Origin: Basidiobolus meristosporus CBS 931.73
Taxonomy: Eukaryota; Basidiobolomycota; Basidiobolomycetes; Basidiobolales; Basidiobolaceae
Assembly: GCA_002104905.1 (NCBI GenBank)
Contig: MCFE01000457.1
Location: forward strand, 1-64,000
DNA: 64,000 nucleotides
Direction: 5' to 3'
In this document: one piece after another, positions 23,451-34,589 of the stretch
Layout: every line of letters begins with the position of its first letter
Numbering within the stretch: the stretch's first letter is position 1
Program-made: the position numbers and the translations under genes
The notes under the pieces: model-generated
The model's database searches: none
Told to the model about the DNA's origin: nothing
Seen by the model: the letters and a program-made list of their open reading frames with translations, nothing else

Positions 23451-23740
23451 AGATGAAGGTGATGTCACAGGAATGAGGCATTTGGGATATTGTCATGGGA
23501 CAAGAATACCCTCTTAAAGTTGTAAGTGAAGCAGCTTTAAAGTGCTAGACAAAAGAACAAAGTACATTTGACCAAATTTCCCTTGATGCTAAAGAAAAAC
23601 TGCTAATATACTGCTCAATAGTTAAAACTGCATACACTGCTTGGAAGGAATTCAAGAACACCCAACAGCCATGTTCTCCATGAGAAATAACTGTGATGGC
23701 CCCATCAAAAGGCTGCCACAGAATTGAATCCTGAGAAAAA
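23451..23740 (+). pseudogene. Copia gag remnant
   Basis: Read on the plus strand the sequence gives fragments such as GIWDIVMGQEYPL and TAYTAWKEFKN, which fit the start of copia-type Gag (a W..WD...G pattern followed by an A..AW..L.. helix). In-frame stops interrupt it, and no pol follows on this strand. It lies about 110 bp after the primer-binding site, as expected for a copia 5' end. Confidence 0.6.
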
Positions 23741-24286
23741 GAAGCACTGGTACTGTTGGCATACAATGTGATTATCAATGGAAAAGGGTTGTATCTCAGA
23801 TTTCCCAAAAAACTGGGTCAAGCTTCCACCTCAATGACCCAATAGCTGCTTATCCTTGGCTCTCTGCCATATCTCTTACTGCCTGATGCTAAAAACCCAA
23901 TCACCTCCTATCTTTGTACCTATTTACTGGCTATTTCCTGTTTTTCACTATCCACATATACTCACTCTACTAGTGCCCCAATTATTGATGCATAAGGATT
24001 GGTTTATTTCTGCTTGATCCTCAGATATAGCACAATTCAAGATTATGCTGGCCTATACAAGTCAGTATGCTCAACATCAACAGTGAGCCCATCACCACGC
24101 TTGCCAAGTAACTCCATGAAAGTCCACTATTCAACTAGTACCTCTACCTCAGCATTCTTTGTCCATTACCTTGGCAGGAGCCCTGAGGCTATATTGCATT
24201 GCTTCATTGCTAGCTTACAAACATCCTGATCTTCAGCAAGCAGTCTGAGATCTAACATTTCATATACCAATCTTTTCAATAAATAC
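23741..24286. other. AT-rich decayed sequence
   Basis: No gene, LTR or other known element is recognisable here; it is probably the continuation of the decayed copia internal region or unrelated transposon DNA. Confidence 0.4.
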
Positions 24287-24640
24287 TTGCAGTATTCAAG
24301 AGCAATTTCTTTAACTTTACTATTGAAGAAGTGCTGCACCTTTGGTGTGCATATTACTGCTCCAAATGTTGCTCATGAGCATGTTGCTAAGCTCTGCTTA
24401 ACATCACTGCCTTGTTTACCTGAGATCTCCACTGTGTTTACTTCAGAGGATGTAGGGGCTGCTGTAAAAGAAGTGCCAATATCTGCAGGCCCATCTACCT
24501 CTCTGGAGTGTAGTTTAACTGGCTACTTGTTGACCACTTGTGAAAGCCACCAGTGTCTTGCTAGCAATTCCTCTTGGTAATTGTTAGATTTAGACTGTTC
24601 TTTGTGGACATGGTGATATAGAGAAAAATGTAGCTTTAGT
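24287..24640 (-). pseudogene. Remnant related to the Tnp2-element accessory gene
   Basis: The sequence aligns by eye with 62230-62450 over about 200 bp (shared blocks such as GATCTCCACT, GAGGATGT, and CTGGAGTGT). The 62-kb copy lies in the 3' half of the minus-strand accessory gene of the second Tnp2-like element. This segment may therefore be the 3' half of the accessory gene of the first copy, separated from its 5' half (28612-29101) by the copia insertion. Stops occur in all frames. Confidence 0.4.
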
Positions 24641-25253
24641 CCTTCACCTCTCTGCCTCTGCCTTAACCAGACTTTGTTTACTTCTCTATTTTTACCAATG
24701 GCAGAATATTCACTCCCCATGAAAAGTATTTTGGTGCTGCAGGTATGTTGTCTTCAAGAGAACAGTGTAATAAAAACTCTTGAATGGTTTAACCAAACCA
24801 AAGAGACATGGAAGTGCAGAGTCTTAGAATTATCAGACAGTGGCAGAAGTATTTCAAGAAAGGATATGGTCTTACAAGAGATTTAAATAAAGAAGGGCTT
24901 AACCTTAAATGTAACAGAGTTGATTTGCTATGTAGGCCAGGCTTGGTGTCCCTAAGATTGTGAGATATTGTTGTGCATCAACATTTAAAACTTTCTAATT
25001 TTACTCTGTTGCAAAATCTAGTGCCCTATTGATTTTCCCTAACCCAAACATAACTAATCCCAGTTATGGTTTGCTTTATCACTTCTCAGAATCTATTTTT
25101 AGCTGTCACACCTGATCACTTCTCATGTGGCCATTTTGTTAACAACTTATCTGCCATGCCTTCCCAGGTGATTAGTCATCTGAGATCTATTTAACCACTT
25201 AGCAGTTGCCAAGACATCAGCTGTTTAATGATGTAACTTTCATATATCTTATG
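24641..25253. other. AT-rich sequence, no gene seen
   Basis: This stretch next to the copia LTR has only short frames. It contains no feature that I can identify beyond its likely origin in the surrounding Tnp2-like element. Confidence 0.4.
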
Positions 25254-25602
25254 TGTTGTAAGAGTCTTGGAGATATTGGAAGTAACTGGGAGGACTTGTA
25301 GATTATGTGGTTTTTGCTCAACAATTTATTGAATATAAAAGTAGTATTTATACTTTTACATGGTCTTGCCATAACAAACACGTAGAATAAATTAAGAAAG
25401 GTCCCAAGAACATGTGTGCAAAGTTTGGGGCTGTTTGGACAACTTAGAGAATTTTTATATTCTGGGTACCTGGTATTTAGGTGAAAATATTCTAAGTAAA
25501 TCCCAACAAGGAACTTGGTCAGTATTCTCTTGGATTTGAAGGTAATGATCTAAGTGACAAATTTAGGTGAATGTTTAGGTGGAATTACAAATTATTACAA
25601 CT
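25254..25602 (-). repeat. Ty1/copia 3' LTR (minus-strand element)
   Basis: It begins TGTTGTAAGAG and ends ATTATTACAACT; the last base departs from the canonical A. It is closely similar to the solo LTR at 470-801. On the element's strand it is preceded by the polypurine tract GAGTAGGAG, read from the complement of 25603-25613. The pol domains of the element lie to its right on the minus strand, so this is the 3' LTR. Confidence 0.85.
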
Positions 25603-28600
25603 CTCCTACTCAGCCAAATGTTCACAATGACTAGTCATAATTTTGACCTAAGATATTCAAACTTGTCTCTAGCTAATGGTGTGGTAAATATGTCTGCAAT
25701 CATTTCATCTGAAGGACAGCAAACAAAGCTAACTAAGTTATTCTCTATAGCTTCACATATGAAATGATGTCTAATATCTATGTGCTTAGTTCTAGCATGA
25801 AAAGCTGGATTTCTGCCTAATTGTATAAATCCCTGATTATCTTGAAATAAAGTGATAGGTGCTTATGACATAGACCTAAATCTGTAAAAAGCTTTCTTAA
25901 CCACATTGTTTCTTTTGTAGCTTCACAGGCTGCCATATACTCTGCCTCTGTGGCTGAAAGTGCTACAGTTGGTTGCTTTCTTGAATTCCATGAAATTGCT
26001 CCTTGACAGTAAAGAAAGGTGTATCCTGTGGTGGATCTTCTGTCTTCCAAATTTTGTCCCCAAGCAGCATCAGAGTATCCCACAAGGTCCTGTTCTGAAT
26101 CCTTTTAAGTGTATCTTAAACAGGTATCAGCAGCTCTTTTCAGGTATCTAAAAATCTGCTTAACTGCTGCAATATGATCAGATCCATAGTTCTGACTATG
26201 TTGGCTTACAACTCCCACAGGATATGAGATATCTGGATGTGTTCCAAGCATGAAATACATCCAACTGCTGACCATAGATTGGTAAGGAAAGTCAGGGCTT
26301 TCAGATGGAACCAAGCTCTCTTGATTTGATTGAGTTTTGACCAAGTTAATGTTTGTCTCCATTGGGGTAGCTGCCAGTTTACAGTCTTCCATTTGGTACC
26401 TCTTCTGTATATCTTGAATATACTTAGACTGGTTTAGGGTGCTAGTCTGGGTACTTCTGTTTATGGAGAACTTAATCCCTAAGTAGCAAATGAGTTCTCC
26501 TAGATTGGACATCTTGAGCTCCTTAGATAGGCTGGATTTAGTCTTTTCCAGTGTTTCTAGGTTATTGGTGGCTATAATAAGATCATCCCCATATAGAGCT
26601 AATAGAACTGGATTTGCTCTATCTGGCTTATAGTATATACTATAGTCAGCCTTGCTCCTTTTGAAACTCAAAGATTACAAATAAGAATCTATCTTGCAAT
26701 TCCAGGCTCTTGGTGATTGTTTAAGACCATACAGAGACTTTTTAAGCTTGCAGACCAAATGAGGGCTATCTTGGTCAACAAACCCATCAGGCTGGTCCAT
26801 ATACACATCCTCATCAAGTTCTCCATTCAAGAATGCAGTTTTACATCCATTTGATGAATAAAAAACTTATATTTGGCTGCAATAGCCAATATTAATCTGA
26901 TGGAATTAAACTTGGCTACCAGTTCAAAGGTCTCAGTATAGTCAAGTCCTTTTGTTTGAGAGTATCCTTGGGCCACAAGTCTGGCTTTGTATCTTTCAAT
27001 TGTACCATCAGCTTTGTATTTTGTCTTAAAAACCCATCTGCATCCATTGGTAATTTGATTAAGTCCCAAGTTTGATTTTACACCAGGGCCTGATATTCAT
27101 CAGTCATTGCAGATCTCCAAAACTTTGTCCAAGGGCTATTTAGGGCCTCTTTTACAGTCTGGGGCTCATCAATAGGGACTGAATAGGCATAGGCCAAGTT
27201 TGTAACCTCATTGATGTAGTAATTTGGGCTATTTCTTGTGCAATTGGATCTCCAGGCATTTGATACTGGAATGAGCACTTCTGGGAAATTCATGGACACT
27301 GATTCAAGCTGACCCATGGTAGTTGAATCCTCTGGAGTGAAAATTTTCATTGTTTTGCTCTGATTCAATCCTGACAATTGGTGGACTTGAGATTAGATTT
27401 TTGTCATCATTTGATGTCATTTTTTGTGAGCATTTTGAATTTTTATCAAACAACACATCCCTGGACTTGATTTGACTCTTTGCTTTGGTATTGTAGAGTC
27501 TGTATGCTTTACTCTCATTGCAGTAACCCAAAAATATGCATTTTACACTTATTGGCTGAAATTTTTACTGATTTCCAGGCAGTTACTTGGCATACGCTGT
27601 ACAATCAAATATTCCAAGATGCTCTGCACTTGGTCTGTACCTATACCATGCTTCAAATGGAGTAGAATTACAAAGTATTCTTTTATAACTCCTATTCTTA
27701 AGGTATACAGCAGTGGCAACTGATTCTGTCCAAAATTCATAGGATAATTTTAATCATGGATCATGTATCTTGCCATATCAATTATTGATCAGTTAGCACA
27801 TTCTATTACTCCATTTTGCTGTGGGGAGTATGGTACAGTAGTCTCTTGCTTTATCCCTTGAATTTTGCAGAAGTGGATGAAGAGTTTTGAGGTATATTCT
27901 TCACCATTGTAGGAGCGTATTTTCTTGATTTTTTCACCAGTTTCTCTCTCCACCGTGACTTTGAGCACCCTGAGCTTAGACAGAGGTTCTTCCTTTCTCT
28001 CCATGAAGTAGACCCACATGTATCTTGTATAATCATCAATACAAGTGATTAAATACTTCATCCCACCTAAGGATAAATTTTGCATAGGTCCACACAGATC
28101 TGAGTGAATTAGATCTAAATTTTTTTTAGTATTGGTTAGCCCAGAGCTCTTGAACAGTTGTCTGGCTTGTTTCCCATATATGCAGGCTTCACAGTGCTCC
28201 AAATTAGCTGGGGGATAATTTACTCCGGAAATTAGTTGATCTTTGATCATTTTACACAAATAATCAAAATTGATATGCCCAAATCTCCTGTGCCAAAGCA
28301 TTGGTGTTTCTTCATTTAGGTTACTTATACTGGCTTCCAGATATGATGGGATATAAGTCAACTTGTATAGACTCTGAACTCTGATACCCAAAGCCACATG
28401 GGCATCATATTGATCAGTGATCTTGCATCCAGAATTGTCAAACCTGAAACTGAGTCCTTCTGCTGTGACCTTGCTTACAGATAATAGGTTCTTGGCTATT
28501 TCTGGTATATAGAGTACTTCTTTAAAGGTCAGTGTATGGCTTCCTTCACTGCTTCTTAGGTTTACTTGGATAGTTCCTTCCCCCACTGCGTCAAGTGTTC

Positions 28601-28611
28601 TATCATCACCC
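25603..28611 (-). pseudogene. Ty1/copia pol remnant (integrase, reverse transcriptase, RNase H)
   Basis: Read from high to low coordinates the domains are in copia order. A protease-distal segment (TFKEVLYIPEIAKNLLSVSK) leads to the GAG-pre-integrase motif MLWHRRFGHINFDYLCK with its zinc pair CEACIYGKQ. The integrase core (LIHSDLCGPM, DDYTRYMW, PYSPQQNGVIE) is followed by the reverse transcriptase (CRWVFKTKYKADGTIERYKA, ARLVAQGYSQTKGLDY, ALYGDDLIIA in place of YVDD) and RNase H (YSDAAWGQNLEDRRSTTGY, VALSATEAEYMAA). Frameshifts and stops break it into several frames. The second integrase catalytic Asp is lost (RSYNGEEY where RSDNGGEY is expected). The element lacks gag and a 5' LTR and is truncated at about 28611. 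Confidence 0.93.
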
Positions 28612-29101
28612 ATGAACATACTGCTTTCTCCACCTGGGATATTGATTGCCCTACACATATTATCTGTTCATCCTGTTTCTGGACTATTTCCTGATATCTC
28701 TGGGCCATTGCATCTATCCTATCAGCCACTGCACCTAATTGCTACATTAATGCTTTGGTATGAGCTGACAACATAATTGCTAATATGGGTAGTGGTGATG
28801 TTATCATGGCCAATTGCTGATCTTCAACTGAGGGTACTGCATTTGCTACATTCTCATCTGCCTGAGCATAATAGTCAGCTTGTGGCTCCGCAGAGATTAT
28901 CAATTGCCTACTTGACTGTGAGCCTGAGGAGTCTGCATTATTACCTTCAATGACCATACTGTCCACAGGGCCTTTTTTGGGTGTAGCCCTGCTTGTTGTA
29001 CTGAATGTCAAAGCCAGCTGTTGTCTAACCATTCTTCTGTTGCCATCAGTGGTGGGGTATAGTTGAGACCCAGACAACTTTGCTTTATTCTTTGGCAGCA
29101 T
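28612..29101 (-). pseudogene. Accessory gene of Tnp2-like transposon, copy 1, 5' part
   Basis: The ATG is at 29101 and the protein starts MLPKNKAKLSGSQ, then a basic/Ser-rich segment (VRQQLALTFSTTSRATPKK) and a possible helical segment (VADRIDAMAQRYQEIVQKQD). The whole stretch matches the minus strand at 63150-63632, where the start is MPPKNKTKFSGSQ. A stop interrupts the frame near 28742. Past about 28611 the similarity ends and copia pol begins in the same orientation. I do not recognise the protein family. It lies head to head with the transposase gene, 222 bp apart. Confidence 0.6.
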
Positions 29102-29323
29102 ATATGTGGAAGTGAGTCAAACCAAAGGGAATATGGTCTTACATATACGTGTGTATGTGGTACCACAACTCTATTTGTAATGCTTACTATAGCCATTCAT
29201 AATTGAATCTTACATTTATGTAGGTGCAATGTCTCAAATACAAGACTTTCTTAAACTCACATGAGTATTGATCAAAAAGTGATGTAATAGTGTTACATTA
29301 TTGAAGGTCAAAATGTTTGCCCC
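29102..29323. promoter_or_regulatory. Bidirectional intergenic region of Tnp2-like element, copy 1
   Basis: This 222-bp interval separates the ATG of the minus-strand accessory gene from the ATG of the plus-strand transposase gene. The equivalent interval at 63633-63854 is the same length and clearly similar (for example GGAAGTGAGTCAAACCAAA near the left end and TTTGCCCCATGGAC at the right end). It should contain both promoters. Confidence 0.55.
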
Positions 29324-31445
29324 ATGGACAAACCTACTCAGACTCAACACCGTAAGAGAAGAGAAAAAAGACCATGTGGCTATTGTGGCCAGCCTCTCTG
29401 CCATGCAGCACACAGACAGGACTTGTTCCATCATTCCAGCTGATCATAGTGCCCAATAGTGCCATAGCATGCCAGATGGTGCCTGATCATGCCATAGAGT
29501 ACCAGATGGTGCCATACAGTGCCAATTTGGGATCAAAATTGACATGCATATGACCCTAAAATATCAAATTATTAACAAAATATACAGCACTCTCTGGCAC
29601 TATGATCAATGGCACAATGGAACAAGTCTACAGCATAGGAAGTATTACAAGGTTCATGGCCAGTGTTTTGCCACTCAAGTCATATTTGACCATTCATTGG
29701 TCACTACCATAGCAACATTATCTTGCCAGCCAGTTGATACTACTATATTGGCACCTGGCTGTCTTTGTCACCTTGTGCAAACTGAGTCAGGTGAATTTGT
29801 GATGCCTTTAGGCTCACCTCAGCCTTCTGAATATGGCACACAGAGTGATAGTGCTGACAAAGAAGGTTCACTAATGGATTTTGAGCTTATCTCCCCTAAC
29901 AACAGTACCAAATATAAGCCTGGTCAAATCCCTATATGCAAAAAGACAACACACGTTGAAACAAATGCTGAGGATACTTTATTGAGCCAAGTAAGCACAG
30001 TAATCCATGTACTGGTGAATGATGTAGTGTTGTGGCTAGAGAAGTGGCGCCTTTCCACTAATATCAGTAAAGGGGATTTTGAGGATTTAATACTACTTCT
30101 TGCCAAAATCATGCCAGCTTGCAACTTACCATGTACATGGTATAGGTGGATAACCATAATGGGGTTGGCAACATATGATGCAGAGACTGTCCTGGATCCA
30201 GCATGTGTTAACAGTTGCATGGCATTCACATCCAAAAATGCTACCATTACACCGTTTCCAAATTGTCAGGAATCCACCACCATTGAGGGAAAACATTGTT
30301 TACACTTGAGATATATTCCGGTTATACCCCATCTGAGGAAGCTGATGCAGTCCAATAAATATTGCAAAGCTATACAGTACCACACTCAGTATCTATCAAG
30401 CGCAAACATATCTAATATATTTGATGACAAACATTACAAACAGCTAAGAAGCAAGGGCTACTTTGAAGGTATGTATGACTATGCACTTGCTTCAGCACTT
30501 GATGGATTCTCATTAAATAAGTACTCTACCAGCAAATCCTGCTGGCTACTGATTCTCATCAATCTGAATCTGCCCACCATCTTATGGTACCAGAGCAATA
30601 ATCTTATGGTAGTCTCACTGGTATCTGGGCCTAAATCACCATCCAACCTGAATAGCTCCTGGTATCCATTGCTGGATGAATTTTGTCTGCTTTCCAGCAG
30701 GATAACAGTGAATGGCTGTCATGTAAAAGCACATATTATTATCTGCATTGGAGATACCCCAACCATCAGCAAGATAGCAGGTTTTTCTGGGCACAATGGA
30801 TGGTGTTGCTGTCAAATGTGTGAGATCCAGGGGATTTACTCCATAACTCACACACCTTATCATTAGCCAAACACTAGCCCTAGGAACATCATCCTTCTAC
30901 AGAGAGAATGTACAGAAATCAACATGCAATTGCAGCAAAGTTGGCAAGCTATAAGCCATTGGCTGGAATATGGAATCAATTGGAAACAGGAGAAACTTAA
31001 GATAAAAGGTATCTGTCGGAGCAAAAGCTTTCCACTGGGTGCAATGCATTTGCTTTTCAACAATATCCCTACACTGATGACCAAGTTGTACATGGGGCAT
31101 TTCAAGCTAAATGAGCCCTTTGAGATGCCAGAGAAATGGGAAAGAATTGGCAAGATATTACAGAGTATCTGCCACCCTAAGTACTTCTCACAAGCTGCAA
31201 TCAACATTCCTACACATATGCAACAATATAAATGCAAAGACTGGATGAGTTGGATATGCATTTATTCAAGTGGGGTTCTGAAGCGATTTCTACCAAATGT
31301 ACATTGGATGCATTGGAAGTCAAATGTGGACATTGTAGGAATATTTATCCAGAAGTGGATCATCAATGCCAACTTGACACTTCTAGACTATAGCCTAGCT
31401 AGGGGCTTTGCCATCATATCTACCACCATCATGTCAGTTGAGTAG
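29324..31445 (+). pseudogene. Tnp2-family (CACTA-like) transposase, decayed
   Basis: The gene starts MDKPTQTQHRKRREK and has an N-terminal Cys/His cluster beginning PCGYCGQPLCH, which is cut by a MITE at 29419-29629 and resumes HRKYYKVHGQCF. Downstream it shows the tnp2 transposase pattern. Key segments are ALASALDGFSLNKYSTSKS, INLNLPTILWYQSNNLMVVS, GPKSPSNLNSSWYPLLDEF, ICIGDTPTISKIAGFSGHNG and then CCCQMCEIQGIY. A stop near 30866 and a short gap are followed by SKSFPLGAMHLLFNNIP, WERIGKILQSI and WICIYSSGVLKRFLPNVHW. Fungal genomes carry many such transposases. Stops, a frame change and the MITE make this copy inactive. No terminal inverted repeats were found. Confidence 0.8.
29419..29629. 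mobile_element. Harbinger-type MITE, 211 bp, TSD ACA
   Basis: The ends are inverted repeats: GGACTTGTTCCAT on the left and ATGGAACAAGTCT on the right. ACA at 416-418 of the 29-kb block (29416-29418) is repeated at 29630-29632 as a 3-bp target duplication. The interior has repeated ATAGTGCC-like words. The same end sequence (AGACTTGTTCC) and subterminal words occur in the Harbinger element at 37250-40667, so that element or a relative probably moved it. It interrupts the zinc-binding start of the Tnp2-like transposase. Confidence 0.85.
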
Positions 31446-32200
31446 TAAATCAACTGCACTAAGCTATTTTTTGGAGCCTCCCTCACAAAGTGGTGTTTTA
31501 TATATAGGTACTTAGTTTTGGCTTGATTATTACATTTCTTAGATAGTGAAATACAACTTTGATTATCCTAGTAACCACATGTTGACTCATCTAAGTCAAG
31601 ACCCAAGTCTTTACATAGTTTTTGTAACCATAGAGCCACCTTAGTTGCTTGATAAGCAGTCATATACTCTTCTTTGGTTGTAGAGTGTGGTATAATTGGT
31701 TATGTATTGCAATTCCAACTAACAGCTGCTCTAGCATATGCAACTACATACCCAGAGGTAGAGTGTCTGTCAATCAGACCCTACCTCAATCTGAAAACTA
31801 TAGCCATTGCATCTTTGCCTATCAGCTGCTCCACAGTAATACAGAATCATAATTAAGATACCATGTAAATATCTGAAGATATTCCTAATAGCTGCAATTT
31901 GAATACAAACACAATTACAGATGAGTTGAGTTACTATTCTTACTGTCACTGAACTATAGGGTCATGTATAAACCAAAAAGTACATCAGGATCCTGGCCAC
32001 TGATTGATATAAAAAGTCTTGGTCCATATTCAGGCTGCTATCACCCAAAACGTACTCAATTATATGTGAATGTTAATTTTTAATTTTGAAGCATCCAATA
32101 GTGTCTTTGAGGTACTTGGACTGATTCAGCACAATTTTCTGCATAAATATGTCAAATTTGACTTTAACTAGAAGAAAATAGCTCAATTTTTCAAGATCTT
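31446..32200 (-). pseudogene. Ty1/copia RNase H and reverse-transcriptase remnant
   Basis: The minus strand encodes a fragment reading EEYMTAYQATKVALWLQKL, DNQSCISLSKK and TKYLYIKHHFVRE, which fit the copia RNase H pattern (EAEYMA..., DNQSAI.L..., KHIDI..HFVRE). Further right a segment near 32.1 kb fits the end of the reverse transcriptase. Many stops are present. It differs from the copia copy at 25.6-28.6 kb and is a separate insertion or fragment. Confidence 0.7.
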
Positions 32201-32339
32201 TGATTTAAAACTTGCTCAAAAAGTCCTATTTTTTCAGTTAATGTGCATCTATAGTAATGGAGACTATTTCATTACTACAATATCTCAAAACCAATATTGC
32301 ACTCATTTCTTTACTTTGCTTTTGCTATTATAAACAAAA

Positions 32340-33430
32340 ATGAATGATCAAGAAGTTCCAACTGTTATGGACAAAAGCTCAAGACCCAGACAAGCAATCC
32401 ACCTAAGAGCATTATGTCATACAGATTACTCAGTAACCATCAAGCTTTCAGGATGTACTGGCTTATTCAGAATCAGGATCAATAACTATGCTCAACTTGC
32501 TCAGCTACTGGCTCAACTATTACAGAAAAATCTGAAACCTGAATGGCATGAAGAACAGGCATATGCTATGTTGGTATTGCTTGAGTTATTATCAAAGCCA
32601 CATGTTTTAGTAGCTATAAGCCTCAATGCAATTGATACATAACCAATCATTGTATCAGTATATAGCTATGGAACTGGGTTTGGAGGGAACATAATTCAAG
32701 TTTCAATAGATCATCACTGACAACCTTGCAAATATTGCAGTAGAATTTCATAGGAAATGAGCTTAACTATCCATCTATCATGAAAGAAGCATTGGGAGTA
32801 CCTTATGCACTCAAAAAGCTAAAGCTATACTTGTTAGAAGTACACTTCATGCTAGTAGTTGATGTCAAGCCATTATTAGGGATGTTGAATAAGGTAGAGC
32901 TTTTGCCTGCTCTGATTCTAGCAGAGTAGATATGATAAACCCAGATATTTGACTTAATGCTACAACACATGTCAGGAGCAAATCACAAGGGACCTGGTGC
33001 TTTATCTAGAAAGCAGCCAAATGCACCATAATCAGCTGATATTGATGAGATTGATGAATTTCTTGAAAATACAAGTCTTGAATTCTCACTCAGAAATGTA
33101 ATACAAAGCAATTATCAGCAAATCAAGGAATATCTCACACCACTCAAAACTCCTGCCAGCATTCCAACAAATCAACACACAAATTATAAAATAAAGGCTT
33201 TGTGGTTTACACTGCATGACAGCACAATTTTCAGAAAAAGCAAATATGGAGTTCCTCAATGGTATGTACATGACAAGCATGATCAGAGGAAATCATTCAT
33301 AAATTGGATGAGCCTGAATCAGGATATCATACAGGAATTATGTCAATATATGCAAAAATCTCCTTACAGTTGTTATGATCTGTTATGTTGTATTATGATT
33401 AGTTTGGGGCTTGTTCTACAATGTAGAGGC
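32340..33430 (+). pseudogene. Ty3-type reverse transcriptase/RNase H remnant, different family
   Basis: The plus-strand reading gives FRIRINNYAQLAQLLAQLL and then WHEEQAYAMLVLLELLSKP, the linker between reverse transcriptase and RNase H. The RNase H follows as PIIVSVYSYGTGFGGNIIQV, LNYPSIMKEALGVPYALKKL, and GANHKGPGALSRK, the usual ADALSR end. The family signature D-S/A-S is mutated. It differs from the main gypsy family of this window. A trailing open segment (33200-33433) continues the polyprotein. Stops and small shifts are frequent. Confidence 0.75.
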
Positions 33431-33699
33431 TAATCAACAATATACAACAACTTCCAGTATGCCAATACTGAAATATTTGTTGGGAGTCTGATATACCAAT
33501 AGATGATATAACTATCACTAATTTCCTCAATCTTAGGCACAAAATATACTGTAGGCAGTGTCTATCACTTCTGCAGCAGTGTTCTGACCTTGTGTTGACT
33601 AATGGGCTTATTTGCTTTTATAGTAACTTTTCCTCATTTGGAAGTCAATTTCCTCTCTGAGAGAATATTTCCTAATATGGAAGTTCTGAACTCCCCTTT

Positions 33700-33920
33700 A
33701 ACCTAAAGGGGTGTGTTGTAGAAGTCTCTAAAGGGGTCTTTAGACCTAAGGGGGTGTCTAAAGGGGTCTCTTTGGAGTAAAGGGGCCTCTTGTAGTGGTC
33801 TCTAAAGTGGATTTTACACTAAAGGGGTGCCTAAAGGGGCTTCTTTAGAGTAAAGGGGTTTCTTATAGGGGTCTCTGAAGGGGTCTTTAGAGTAAAGGGG
33901 TTTCTTAGAGGGGACTTTTC
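33700..33920. repeat. Degenerate GGGG-rich minisatellite
   Basis: The words AAAGGGGT and GGGGTCTCT recur about a dozen times in this 220-bp stretch with spacing of roughly 15-35 bp, together with TTTAGAGTAAAGGGG. The copies are imperfect. The sequence stands out from the AT-rich surroundings. No coding role is seen. Confidence 0.8.
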
Positions 33921-34589
33921 CAACAGAAAAGCGGTAGTTTCTTGTAGAACTTAGATTGGACTCTTGTGAGCTTTGCAGTCTCCTTAATGATGTAGTACCA
34001 ATCAAAGTCAGAATACTCAACAGTGCAAGTGATGAGGGAAAGTCTTATAACTTTTAAACTTGTAATTGTAGTGTGGAGATTCTGGAAAGAGAGGCTCTCC
34101 CTTTATTTTTCAGCTGGGGAAGTCATATATATGAAAATTCTGAAGGATCAAAGTTTTTGGGTGATTGCACAAGCAATACACGTGATACAGAGCTAAAATT
34201 GTGCATTGGCACAGATTGGACATAGGTGCAGTACCTGTCAAAATATCATGTGACTTGATTGGCTGGTTTGAAAGTTACATGCAATCAAAGTCACCATAGT
34301 AATCCTAGCAATAAGCTATAGTGTATATAATAATTGGACTCTTTTGGTCATAACTCCATTAGTACTGCTTCAACTGAGCTGTAATTTGAAACATGTGTTA
34401 ACTACTATGTGTTCTGTATGAAATAATATTCTTGAGTTGATTGCTTGTTAGGATCTGGAGCATTTGTCCTCCAAAGTTGGAAATTCTTGATCTTTCACTT
34501 GTGTGTTACAATAACAAAAAGCAAAATAAAGAAATGAGTGCAATATTGGTTTAGAGATATTATAGTAATGGAATATTTTCCATTACCAC
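33921..34589. other. AT-rich sequence, possibly an old LTR
   Basis: This stretch has no open frame of note. Its right end is the second arm of the inverted repeat. It could be the LTR of the Ty3-type family represented at 32.3-33.4 kb, but no second copy in the same orientation is available in the window to prove it. Confidence 0.35.
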
